From: an uncultured Clostridia bacterium
GTDB taxonomy: Bacteria > Bacillota > Clostridia > TANB77 > CAG-508
Assembly (NCBI GenBank): GCA_948976265.1
Contig: CARFUA010000009.1
Coordinates: 58,680 to 86,205, forward strand
Direction: 5' to 3'
Length of the DNA stretch: 27,526 nucleotides
The notes beneath the pieces are model-generated. The model was not told the DNA's origin. It saw only the letters and a program-made list of their open reading frames with translations, and did no database searches. Made by a program: the position numbers and the translations under genes. Below are positions 8,659 to 16,585 of the stretch, one piece after another. Every line of letters begins with the position of its first letter. Positions within the stretch are counted from its first letter, which is position 1.

Positions 8659-9885
8659 ATGAGTGGAATTTTAGCAATTATCTCTGAATATAACCCTTTC
8701 CACAATGGACACTTAAAACATTTAACTTTTTCAAAACAACTAACCAAAGCAGATTTTTCGATTGCTATTATTAGTGGGAACTTTGTACAGCGTGGTGATG
8801 CTTCTTTGGTTGACAAATGGACCAAAGCAGAAATGGCACTCCAAGCTGGGTTTGATATTGTTCTCGAATTGCCTACCATTTACGCTATTTCAAGTGCCGA
8901 AAATTTTGCAGAAGGCGCTGTCAAAATTTTAAACAGTTTAGGAATTGTAGATTATTTGTCTTTTGGTAGCGAACTTGGTGAACTAGAACCTTTAAATAAT
9001 TTGGCACATCTTTTGTATAAAGAACCAAAAGAACTTTCTTTTTTGATTCATCAACACCTAAAAACTGGCATTTCCTATCCTCGTGCTCGCGAAATGGCAC
9101 TTATGGATTTTTTAGGTGAAAATGCACTTTATAAACAAGCACTAAATAGTCCCAACAATATTCTAGGAATTGAATATTTAAAGGCACTTAAAAAATACAA
9201 ATCTTCCATAAAACCAATTACAATCAAGCGAGAATACAGTGACCATAATTCTACTACCATAAAACAAGGAATTGCCAGCAGTACAGCGATTCGTAATTTG
9301 TTGCAAAAAAAGAAAAATATTCATACGCTTGTTCCTTTTGAAACTTATGAATTGCTTGAAAAACAAAAACAAGATGGTAAAATTATCCCCCATTTAGCTG
9401 TTTTTGAAAAAGAAATTATTTATTGTCTGCGTCGCATGACACTTCCTGAAATTGCTGCTTTACCAGATGTTTCCGAAGGATTAGAAAATAAAATTAAATT
9501 AGCTGCCAATCACTGCAATCACTTAACCGACCTGATTGACCATATTAAATCAAAACGCTTTACCACAACTCGTATTCAACGTATTTTGCTTTATGCTCTT
9601 TTGAATATTTCTCAAAAGGATATGAACATTGCCAAAAGAATTACGCCCTATGTTCGTGTTCTTGGATTCAATAAGCATGGCAAAAAAATTATTTCTGCTA
9701 TTGCCAAACAAAATCCAAAAGCTCATATCATTATTTCGGTCAAAAAATTTATGGAAAGCACAACCGATAACCATTTAAGAAACTTGCTTTCAAAAGACAT
9801 CTTTGCTACGAATGTTTATACTTTAGGTTATCAAAATGAACCAATTGCTAATTTGGATTATACACATAAAATTATTGAAATTTAA
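8659..9885 (+). CDS. tmcAL: tRNA(Met) cytidine acetate ligase
   Basis: TmcAL (formerly an unnamed nucleotidyltransferase family, YlbM) uses acetate and ATP to make N4-acetylcytidine at the wobble position of elongator tRNA-Met. The 408-aa protein begins GILAIISEYNPFHNGHL, the nucleotidyltransferase HxGH-like loop, followed by SGNFVQRGDASLVDKWTKAE and the SISSA-type segment ASSTAIRNLL near residue 210. Family length is about 400. The start has GGTGGTG upstream. It is transcribed divergently from rnhA and convergently with pgi, ending in a strong hairpin. Confidence 0.93.
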   Translation: MSGILAIISEYNPFHNGHLKHLTFSKQLTKADFSIAIISGNFVQRGDASLVDKWTKAEMALQAGFDIVLELPTIYAISSAENFAEGAVKILNSLGIVDYLSFGSELGELEPLNNLAHLLYKEPKELSFLIHQHLKTGISYPRAREMALMDFLGENALYKQALNSPNNILGIEYLKALKKYKSSIKPITIKREYSDHNSTTIKQGIASSTAIRNLLQKKKNIHTLVPFETYELLEKQKQDGKIIPHLAVFEKEIIYCLRRMTLPEIAALPDVSEGLENKIKLAANHCNHLTDLIDHIKSKRFTTTRIQRILLYALLNISQKDMNIAKRITPYVRVLGFNKHGKKIISAIAKQNPKAHIIISVKKFMESTTDNHLRNLLSKDIFATNVYTLGYQNEPIANLDYTHKIIEI

Positions 9886-9886
9886 G

Positions 9887-9921
9887 AAAAAACGGAAATC
9901 ATAAAATGATTTCCGTTTTTT
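9887..9921. terminator. Bidirectional intrinsic terminator between tmcAL and pgi
   Basis: A perfect 16-bp inverted repeat (9887-9902 and 9906-9921, core CGGAAATCAT/ATGATTTCCG) with an AAA loop. The outer A/T stretches give a U-run on either strand, so it can end transcripts from both directions. Confidence 0.92.
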
Positions 9922-9934
9922 AGCCCTATCTTTA

Positions 9935-9963
9935 ATTATATCACATTTTTAGTTTTATGTCAA
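9935..9963 (-). promoter_or_regulatory. Consensus promoter pointing straight into a terminator
   Basis: Minus strand TTGACA (9963-9958), exactly 17 bases, TATAAT (9940-9935): a full consensus. It lies after the pgi stop and faces the terminator at 9887-9921, so any transcript would be only about 45 nt, or, on read-through, antisense to tmcAL. The -35 overlaps a perfect inverted repeat, TGTCAA-C-TTGACA (9958-9970). Confidence 0.55.
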
Positions 9964-10002
9964 CTTGACAAAATACTAAATTTATGCTCTCTCTTCATTT
10001 TT

Positions 10003-11304
10003 CTAATAACCTGGCTTTTCCAATAATTTAAACATATTTTTCTTGTATTCCTCTACTCCTGGTTGATTAAATGGATTTACGCCTAGTAAATAACCTGATA
10101 TAGCAACTGCTTTTTCAAAGAAATATAATAATTCGCCTATATTTTCTTCATCTAATTTTTCAATTTCGATTAGCATATTGGGTACATTTCCATTAACATG
10201 GGCTTGTATGGTCCCTTCCATAGCTTTGCTGTTAATATACCCCAATTCTTTGCCTGCTAAATAATTTAAACCATCTAAATTTTGCTCATCTGGCTGAACT
10301 GTAATTTCAGATGAATTGGTATGAATTTTTAAAACGGTTTCCATTAAATTTCTTTGTCCATCTTGAATGTATTGTCCCATAGAATGTAAATCAGTTGTTA
10401 AGTCGACACCTGCTGGGAAAATTCCTTTTTTGTCTTTGCCTTCACTTTCACCATAAAGTTGTTTCCACCATTCGGTAAAATAGTGCAATTTAGGTTCATA
10501 ATTGGCTAGGATTTCGATTGTTTTTCCAGATTGGTATAGTAGATTTCGGATGAGTGCATATTTGTAGCAATCATTGTATTTGATTTCTGGGTCATTGTAT
10601 TTATCTTGGGCATTTTTGGCTCCTAGCATTAATTTTTCAATATCAATACCAGCAACGGCAATTGGTAATAGGCCAACAGCGGTTAGAACAGAAAATCTAC
10701 CGCCAACATTGTCTGGAATGACAAAAGTTTCGTATTTCTCTTTGGTGGCTAATGTTTTCAAAGCGCCTTTTTCTTTATCAGTGGTTACATAGATTCTTTT
10801 TTGGGCTTCTTTTGCGCCATATTTTGTTTCTAATACTTCTCTGAAAATTCGAAAGCTAATTGCTGGTTCGGTTGTGGTTCCTGATTTTGAAATCACATTT
10901 ATGGAAACATTTTTGTCTGCAATGAAGTCTAATAAATCATTGATATAAACTGGACTTATGTTGTTTCCTACATATAAAATTTGTGGTGTTTTTCTTTTTG
11001 CTTTTGCCTGCAAATTATAAAATGAATTTGTTAATGCTTCAATAACTGCTCTAGCGCCTAAATAAGAACCTCCAATTCCAATCACAATTAATACGTCTGA
11101 ATCTTTTTGAATCTTTTTCGTTGCTTTTTGAATGCGCTCAAATTCTGCTTTGTCAAAATTAGTTGGAAGTTCTAACCAACCTAAAAATTCCCCTTTTTGA
11201 TTCGCCTTTTGATTCAACTTATTATGAATTTTTGCAATCTCCTGACTATATTGCTGAAAGACTTTTTCATTAATGCTGGAATGACCAAAATTAAATTTAA
11301 TCAT
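10003..11304 (-). CDS. pgi: Glucose-6-phosphate isomerase
   Basis: Pgi interconverts glucose 6-phosphate and fructose 6-phosphate. The 433-aa protein is the short bacterial form (about 430-450 residues). Motifs are VIGIGGSYLGARAVIEAL, the phosphate-binding VISKSGTTTEPAISFR, VGGRFSVLTAVGLLPIAVAGID and the terminal NPFNQPGVEEYKKNMF. The ATG follows AAAGGAGG. It is monocistronic by context: divergent from glmS and convergent with tmcAL. Its product, fructose 6-phosphate, is the substrate of neighbouring GlmS, which makes the divergent pair functionally sensible. Confidence 0.97.
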   Translation of the reverse strand: MIKFNFGHSSINEKVFQQYSQEIAKIHNKLNQKANQKGEFLGWLELPTNFDKAEFERIQKATKKIQKDSDVLIVIGIGGSYLGARAVIEALTNSFYNLQAKAKRKTPQILYVGNNISPVYINDLLDFIADKNVSINVISKSGTTTEPAISFRIFREVLETKYGAKEAQKRIYVTTDKEKGALKTLATKEKYETFVIPDNVGGRFSVLTAVGLLPIAVAGIDIEKLMLGAKNAQDKYNDPEIKYNDCYKYALIRNLLYQSGKTIEILANYEPKLHYFTEWWKQLYGESEGKDKKGIFPAGVDLTTDLHSMGQYIQDGQRNLMETVLKIHTNSSEITVQPDEQNLDGLNYLAGKELGYINSKAMEGTIQAHVNGNVPNMLIEIEKLDEENIGELLYFFEKAVAISGYLLGVNPFNQPGVEEYKKNMFKLLEKPGY

Positions 11305-11349
11305 AATTTTCCTCCTTTACTTTTGTTCTCATCATGGTTGTTTTATTTA

Positions 11350-11378
11350 TTTATATCATAAAATGTTTTCTATGTCTA
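11350..11378 (-). promoter_or_regulatory. Probable pgi promoter
   Basis: Minus strand TAGACA (11378-11373), 17 bases, TATAAA (11355-11350), 45 bases upstream of the pgi ATG. Confidence 0.55.
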
Positions 11379-11410
11379 ATTTTTTTTCGAAATTTCACAA
11401 AATAAACACA

Positions 11411-11425
11411 TTCGACATATATAAT
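11411..11425 (+). promoter_or_regulatory. Possible glmS -10 region with an adjacent 0A-like box
   Basis: TATAAT at 11420-11425 lies 32 bases before the glmS ATG, but no good -35 sits at standard spacing. The word TTCGACA (complement TGTCGAA, the 0A-box core) occupies 11411-11417. An activator-dependent promoter is possible; this is inference. Confidence 0.3.
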
Positions 11426-11457
11426 AAGTATAAATTACAATAAAAAGGAGATTTTTT

Positions 11458-13296
11458 ATGTGTGGAATTGTTGGATATATAGGAAATAGAAAAGCAAAAT
11501 CAATTTTAATCGACGGATTAACTAATTTGGAATATCGTGGTTATGATTCTGCTGGACTTACGATTATGGAACAGGAACGTTTTAAAACATTAAAAAATAA
11601 AGGAAGAGTGAAAGATTTATCAGAATTAATGAAGCAAGAAACTTTGGAGGGAACCATTGGAATCGCACATACTCGTTGGGCAACACACGGAAAACCTTCT
11701 TCTACAAATTCCCATCCTCATAATGATGCTTCTAATACTTTTTCGGTTGTACATAATGGCATTATTGAAAATCATGCTGAATTGAAGAATTTTTTGAAAG
11801 AAAATGGTTATTCTTTTGTATCCGAAACAGATACAGAAGTCATTCCGAATTTGATTCATTTTTATTTTTCGAAAGAAGAAAATCCTACAAAAGAAACTTT
11901 TTTAAAGGCTGTTCATCAAGCTTGTGAGCAATTAAAAGGAAGTTATGCCATTGGTGTTTTATGTACTTATTTTCCTGACAACATGTTAGTCGTTCGAAAA
12001 GATAGTCCGCTGGTTATTGGAAAAGGCGAAGATGAGAATTTTATTAGTTCAGACATTCCAGCCTATTTGAATGCAACACGTAATTTTTATCTTTTAAAAG
12101 ATAATGAATTTGCAATTCTATCCAAACATGAAGTGAAATTTTTTGATGCACACTTAAATCCAATCCAAAAAGAAATCACACGCATTGATTGGGATGCTAC
12201 TTCTGCTGAAAAAAACGGGTATGAAGATTTTATGTTAAAAGAAATTTATGAACAACCAACCGCAATTCGTGAAACCATTGGAAATCATTTGCAAGCAGAA
12301 TATCCTTGTCAATTTGATGAGTTAAATTTTACAAAAGAATTTTTAAAAACCATTCATAAAATCTATATTGTTGCTTGTGGTACAGCTATGCATGCTGGTT
12401 TGACAGCTAAAACGATGTTCGAAAATATTTGTGAAATTCCAACCGAAGTAGATATTGCCTCTGAATTTCGCTATCGTAATCCTTTGATTGATAGACATAC
12501 TTTATGTATTTTCATTTCCCAATCTGGCGAAACCGCTGATACGATTGCGGCTTTAAAGTTGGCGAAATCAAAAGGTGCCACGACACTTGCTATTTCTAAT
12601 GTAGAAGGAAGTTCTATTACGCGTGAAGCCGATTTTGTTACTCTTACCCATGCAGGACCTGAAATCGCAGTTGCTTCTACTAAAGCCTATACTTCACAAA
12701 TTACATTGCTTGCTATTTTGGTTATTTACTTTGCAGAAATTTTAGAGAAAAATAGCGAAATTTTAAATGATTTAAAAAAATCAATTTTAGAATTGCCAGC
12801 AAAAGCTGAACAACTTTTAAATAATTTGAATGATGTTGAAAGTTTTGCAAAAGAAGTGTATCAAAATAAAGATGTCTTTTTCCTGGGACGTGGTTTGGAT
12901 TATAATACAGCGGCTGAAGGTTCTTTAAAATTGAAAGAGATTTCATATATTCATTCGGAAGCATTTTATAGTGGAGAATTGAAACATGGACCAATTGCGT
13001 TAATTGAAAATGACACTTTAGTAGTTTCTATTTTGACAGTTCCAGAATTGACTCAAAAGTCACTTAGCAATATTCAGGAAGTCATCACGCGTGGCGCAAA
13101 AACGTTGGTGATTACAAATCAGAATTTTGAAAATTCAAATTTTACGAAAATCATTGAAATTCCAGAAATAAATTCGTTTTTGTCCCCTATTTTGGCGATT
13201 ATTCCGCTTCAATTATTTGCTTACTTTATTACAAAGGAAAAAGGATTGGATGTGGATAAACCAAGAAATTTGGCAAAGTCGGTGACGGTAGAATAA
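11458..13296 (+). CDS. glmS: Glutamine-fructose-6-phosphate aminotransferase (isomerizing)
   Basis: GlmS makes glucosamine 6-phosphate from fructose 6-phosphate and glutamine, the entry step to peptidoglycan amino sugars. The 612-aa protein has an N-terminal glutaminase domain with the nucleophile Cys2 (MCGIVGYIGNRKAKSIL), then AHTRWATHGKPS and HNGIIENHAELK. Two SIS sugar-isomerase domains follow (VACGTAMHAGLTAK, ISQSGETADTIAAL, LGRGLDYNTAAEGSLKLKE, HGPIALIE), ending in the characteristic DKPRNLAKSVTVE. AAAAAGGAG precedes the ATG. The 153-base gap upstream has no recognisable glmS ribozyme, so control by that ribozyme is not supported here. Confidence 0.98.
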   Translation: MCGIVGYIGNRKAKSILIDGLTNLEYRGYDSAGLTIMEQERFKTLKNKGRVKDLSELMKQETLEGTIGIAHTRWATHGKPSSTNSHPHNDASNTFSVVHNGIIENHAELKNFLKENGYSFVSETDTEVIPNLIHFYFSKEENPTKETFLKAVHQACEQLKGSYAIGVLCTYFPDNMLVVRKDSPLVIGKGEDENFISSDIPAYLNATRNFYLLKDNEFAILSKHEVKFFDAHLNPIQKEITRIDWDATSAEKNGYEDFMLKEIYEQPTAIRETIGNHLQAEYPCQFDELNFTKEFLKTIHKIYIVACGTAMHAGLTAKTMFENICEIPTEVDIASEFRYRNPLIDRHTLCIFISQSGETADTIAALKLAKSKGATTLAISNVEGSSITREADFVTLTHAGPEIAVASTKAYTSQITLLAILVIYFAEILEKNSEILNDLKKSILELPAKAEQLLNNLNDVESFAKEVYQNKDVFFLGRGLDYNTAAEGSLKLKEISYIHSEAFYSGELKHGPIALIENDTLVVSILTVPELTQKSLSNIQEVITRGAKTLVITNQNFENSNFTKIIEIPEINSFLSPILAIIPLQLFAYFITKEKGLDVDKPRNLAKSVTVE

Positions 13297-13317
13297 AAAT
13301 TAATTGGTGAAAAATAT

Positions 13318-13346
13318 TTGACTTTTTTGGATAAATATAGTATAAT
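13318..13346 (+). promoter_or_regulatory. Promoter of the antisense RNA
   Basis: TTGACT (13318-13323), 17 bases, TATAAT (13341-13346). It begins 21 bases after the glmS stop and fires toward the small convergent gene. Confidence 0.75.
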
Positions 13347-13352
13347 TAATTA

Positions 13353-13445
13353 AACAAGGAGTCACAATTTTCTATTGTGATTGCCACCGTGAATAAGAAA
13401 AGACTCTCATCTCGACCGTGGAATAGCTGAGATGAGGTCTTTTAA
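13353..13445 (+). ncRNA. Putative type I antitoxin RNA
   Basis: A transcript of about 90-95 nt is predicted from the strong promoter at 13318-13346 to the hairpin at 13398-13443. It contains an ACAATtttctATTGT hairpin at 13367-13380 and no convincing open frame. It converges on the hydrophobic-peptide gene and overlaps that gene's mRNA across the shared terminator, the arrangement of known type I antitoxins. The 5' ends of both predicted RNAs carry TAAACAAGGAG. The exact start is estimated from the -10 position. Confidence 0.5.
13398..13443. terminator. Shared terminator of the toxin mRNA and antisense RNA
   Basis: AAAAGACTCTCATCTC (13398-13413) pairs with GAGATGAGGTCTTTT (13429-13443) with one bulged base. 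A/T runs flank both sides, so it should work in both directions; on the minus strand it directly follows the peptide stop codon. Confidence 0.85.
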
Positions 13446-13564
13446 TTTTGCTTACTCAAAATCATAATTAGAATTATAATTAGAGTAAATGCAACAATGA
13501 CTGTAAAAAGTAATATGTACAAAAAATAAATACATAATTTTAAAAGCAATATTTCATTTATCAA
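13442..13564 (-). CDS. Small hydrophobic peptide, probable type I toxin
   Basis: A 40-aa peptide if started at the TTG at 13564, which lies eight bases from a perfect GGAGGTGAT ribosome binding site. The in-frame ATG at 13570 is only two bases from GGAGG and is less likely; it would give 42 aa. The peptide is almost wholly hydrophobic (IYFLYILLFTVIVAFTLIII) with one Lys near the start and a polar SKQN tail, predicting one membrane-spanning helix. It has its own promoter (13635-13663), a leader of about 50 bases, a terminator shared with a convergent small RNA, and no relation to the genes around it. This matches Fst, TxpA or holin-like type I toxins in design; sequence identity to a named family is not established. 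Confidence 0.6.
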   Translation of the reverse strand: MINEILLLKLCIYFLYILLFTVIVAFTLIIILIMILSKQN

Positions 13565-13634
13565 TGGCATCACCTCCAATCTAAACAGATTAAAGGTAGC
13601 AACCACTCTCTAGCTTCTCCTTGTTTAGTTCAAT

Positions 13635-13663
13635 AGTATACTATGAAAAATAATAGAATACAA
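13635..13663 (-). promoter_or_regulatory. Promoter of the small toxin-like gene
   Basis: Minus strand TTGTAT (13663-13658), 17 bases, TATACT (13640-13635). Confidence 0.65.
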
Positions 13664-13672
13664 GAAAAATCA

Positions 13673-13681
13673 TTCGACAAA
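13673..13681 (-). promoter_or_regulatory. Possible Spo0A box upstream of the toxin promoter
   Basis: The minus strand reads TTTGTCGAA, a full match to the known 0A-box consensus, ending nine bases upstream of the -35 hexamer. Regulation by Spo0A is inference. Confidence 0.35.
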
Positions 13682-13693
13682 TTACGCCAAAAA

Positions 13694-15339
13694 TTATTTC
13701 ATCAATTTCTCTATCTGATTTTGAATTTCCTCGATTCGATTTTTCAAATGAATCACATCAATATCATTGATATTAATATCGTCTTTTACGACATTTTCAA
13801 TATCGTCAATTTGGTCTTTTAATTTTTCAATTTTATCTAAAACATCTAATCTTAAAAAGACTTGGTCATAATTGACAAATTTTTCTTCTCTTTCTAATAA
13901 CTGCGGCGTTTCTTCTAATGCATAACTTTCGCCAAAACTTGGAATGCTGACTGGAATTCCTGTTTCTGTTTCGATTTTCTCTTTCAAAGCCTCTTGCCCT
14001 TCGATTTCACCATGCACTAGAAAAATGTGTTTTGGTTTGTTGATAAAAGAATACACAAAATTGAGTAACCATTCTTGGTCTGCATGTCCAGAATATCCTT
14101 CTATGTATTCAATTCTGGCATTTATTGCAATTTCTTCTCCAAATATTTTGACTTTTTCAGCACCTTCTACAATGCTTCTTCCAAGCGTTCCTGGCGCCTG
14201 ATAACCAACAAATAAAATCGTACTTTTCGGATTCCACAAATTATGCTTCAAATGATGCTTAATTCTTCCCACTTCACACATACCACTTGCCGACAAAATA
14301 ATCGCTGGTTCATTGCTTTCATTTAATTCTTTGGATTCTTCCGCTGTTCTTGTAAAACGAAGACCTGGAAAATCCAATGGATTGTCTCCTGATTTGATTT
14401 TTTCCTTGATTTCATCTTCGAATAAATCCATATTTTTCTGGAAAATTTCAGTTGCAGAAATAGCTAGCGGACTATCTACATAAACGGGGGCATTCATAAT
14501 CGTTTGATATTTTTGATAAAATTCTTCATCTTGTCCATATTCATCCTTCAATTTATCAATTTCGTATAAAATTTCTTGGGTTCTTCCCACCGCAAAAGAT
14601 GGAATAACAACGGTTCCGCCATTGTCTAATGTGCTAGATACAATGTCTAAGAACAATTTGGCTTTTTCATCATTTCGAATATGAAGTCGGTTTCCATAGG
14701 TTGATTCCATGATTAAATAATCGGCACTTTCAATCATGGTTGGCGAATCTAATAATGGTAAATCGTTGTTTCCTAAATCTCCAGTAAATACAGCTTTGGT
14801 TGTTTTTCCATTTTCTTTTGCCCAAATTTCAATAATGCTAGAACCGAAGCATATGTCCTGCGTCGTTAAATCGAATGCTGATGTTTTCATCGATTTCTAC
14901 GATTTCGTCATATTCTACTCTCACAAAATATTGCAAACATTCAAATGCTTCTTCTGCTGTATACAATGGTGGTAAATCTTCTTTTCCTTCTCTTTTTCGT
15001 TTTCTATTTTGCCATTCAATTTCCACTTCTTGAATATGTCCGACTGTCTGGAAGCATGATTTCGCATAAATCGCATGTAGCTTTATGCGCATAAATCGGA
15101 TTTGAATATCCTTCCTTGCAAAGCTTTGGAATACGTCCTGCATGGTCAATATGGCTATGCGTTAATACCATAAAATCAATTTCTTTTATGTCAAATAAAA
15201 ATGGATCCGAATTCTCGAATTCTTGGGTTACCTTTCCTTGATACATCCCACAATCCACTAGAAACTTTTTTCCTGCTGCTTCTACTAAAAAATTAGAACC
15301 TGTCACCGTTTGCGCGGCACCTAAAAATGTTATTTTCAT
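13694..15339 (-). CDS. Beta-CASP metallo-beta-lactamase RNase, needing two +1 frameshifts at CGG codons
   Basis: This is an RNA-processing exonuclease/endonuclease of the beta-CASP, CPSF/Ysh1-like family. The coding sequence lies in three frames: 15339-15043, 15041-14847 and 14845-13694. Skipping the C of CGG at 15042 and again at 14846 yields one 547-aa protein, normal for the family (about 530-550). The metal site is complete only in the joined product: THSHIDHAGRIP in part one, the DAGHML histidine in part two, and FTGDLGN, SGMCEVGRIKHH, VGYQAPGTLGRS and GYSGHADQEWL in part three. The C-terminus (about 500-547) is a coiled coil. The start has AAGGAGG. It is the last gene after ftsK and an unknown gene, whose stop it nearly touches (11 bases). 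Confidence 0.92.
14838..14849 (-). other. Candidate +1 recoding site at CGG, second in the beta-CASP RNase gene
   Basis: Incoming frame CTT CGG TTC TAG with CGG at 14846-14844; conserved frame CTT, skip C, GGT TCT AGC. Leu164 and Gly165 of the joined protein flank it. The first ten bases equal those of the tgt site, and both are followed at once by a stop codon. Confidence 0.85.
15037..15045 (-). other. Candidate +1 recoding site at CGG, first in the beta-CASP RNase gene
   Basis: Incoming frame AGT CGG ACA with CGG at 15042-15040; conserved frame AGT, skip C, GGA CAT ATT CAA (S-G-H-I-Q). Unshifted reading ends at TGA seven codons after CGG (15016-15018). The P-site codon here is AGT (Ser99), not CTT. 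Confidence 0.83.
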
Positions 15340-15350
15340 CTTTTTCCTCC

Positions 15351-16511
15351 TTAAATAAATATGGTTGTCACTTTCTTTTTTCGAATGACAATGTCTTTTT
15401 TATTTCCTGTCCAATGTATCGTTTCTTGTTTTTCAAAAACTTCTTTGTCATAAACCTTCAGATAAATTGTTTCATTTTCAATCTCTAAATAAATTTTGAT
15501 TTGTTCTAAATCAATCATTCTGGTATCAAATATACATCGGAAAATCTCAAAATTGGTTTCAATATCCATACTGATAATTTTCAAAATTCCTAACTTGCAA
15601 GCTTTGGTAATGACTAATTTGAAAATAGCATCCCACTGTTTTTTTAGCTCATCACAATCTTTTATTAATTTACCATCTTCAAAATTTAGATTTTGATAAA
15701 GTCGTAATTGATACAACATTTTTATGATTTCTTCTCGAAAGTTTACTCGTTCTATTTTTTGTTTGATAAACTTTAAAAAACATTTTTGTAATTCGATTAA
15801 TTCGTTTCTTCCTGTTTCTCCTTTTGCTAAGCTACTTAATACTTTGCCTAAAGCGATATTGTAATCTTCATTTTTTGTTACCTTTTTCATAAAGGTTTTC
15901 AAGTCAGAAAAATAATTTTTTTTCACTTTTCGGTCTGTTCTCCAGTCGCACAAAAATGATTCTCCCATAATCATCATCAAATTTTGATAAATTATGTGTG
16001 CAATATAATCCATTTTTTCATGGATATCAATATCCCAAGACCAGCCGTTAAAATTTTTCAGAATTTCCATTGTATTTTGTTTATAACCTTTTACCAATAT
16101 TTTTTGAAGAATATTTCGATTGGGAAAATTCTTTTCGATAAAAAAATACTTTGGCTCAATCTCACAAATGGCTTCTAACATTGCAATTTCAGTTGGGTAC
16201 GCTAAAATGCTTCTTTCTTTGGTATTGGTTAGTGCTTGCACCTTATTTTGTATAAGCAAATTAGCCTGATGTGACTCAGGCTCTACAATTTTGATATGTT
16301 CACAATACTTTTTTATCACGCTAAAAATGGATTCCAAAAAAACATCTTTTGTTATGCAATCAACTTTTACTTTGGCATAATCTTTATAAGCAATTTCAAG
16401 TTTATAGACTAAACTTAAGCATAAGCTTTTTGCAATCGATGAAAAGGTTTTTTCATCTAAAATTTCTTCTAATAAATTGTGATAGTCTTTTGATTTTGAA
16501 AAAAATCCCAT
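15351..16511 (-). CDS. Unrecognised 386-aa protein
   Basis: I do not recognise the family. The protein has no signal peptide or transmembrane segment, is rich in Lys, Glu and Ile and appears mostly alpha-helical for the first 300 residues, ending in a beta-like basic tail (KKDIVIRKKKVTTIFI). No P-loop, nuclease or DNA-binding motif stands out; the phrase FNGWSWDIDIHEKMDYIAHIIY is the most distinctive stretch. It starts behind AAGGAG seven bases from the ATG, 74 bases after ftsK with no terminator between, and its end abuts the start of the RNase gene, so the three are probably one transcript. A cytosolic role is inference. Confidence 0.75.
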   Translation of the reverse strand: MGFFSKSKDYHNLLEEILDEKTFSSIAKSLCLSLVYKLEIAYKDYAKVKVDCITKDVFLESIFSVIKKYCEHIKIVEPESHQANLLIQNKVQALTNTKERSILAYPTEIAMLEAICEIEPKYFFIEKNFPNRNILQKILVKGYKQNTMEILKNFNGWSWDIDIHEKMDYIAHIIYQNLMMIMGESFLCDWRTDRKVKKNYFSDLKTFMKKVTKNEDYNIALGKVLSSLAKGETGRNELIELQKCFLKFIKQKIERVNFREEIIKMLYQLRLYQNLNFEDGKLIKDCDELKKQWDAIFKLVITKACKLGILKIISMDIETNFEIFRCIFDTRMIDLEQIKIYLEIENETIYLKVYDKEVFEKQETIHWTGNKKDIVIRKKKVTTIFI

Positions 16512-16585
16512 CCATTAGCTCCTTCTTTAAAAATTGTTTTTTATTTCTAGTTTGCACTTTTATTATTTTTTAATTCCTCATACTT

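Noticed and set aside
11305..11457. glmS ribozyme upstream of glmS
   Set aside because: The gap is short and AT-rich, and I cannot find the conserved ribozyme core.
12722..12994. Minus-strand 90-aa frame inside glmS
   Set aside because: It is a shadow of the well-conserved glmS SIS domain on the opposite strand with no start signals.
3280..15042. Sequencing or assembly indels producing the frame breaks
   Set aside because: The extra base is a C between unlike bases, not a homopolymer error, and all four breaks have the same sign and codon while no other break is seen in about 24 kb of coding DNA. Raw reads would settle it.
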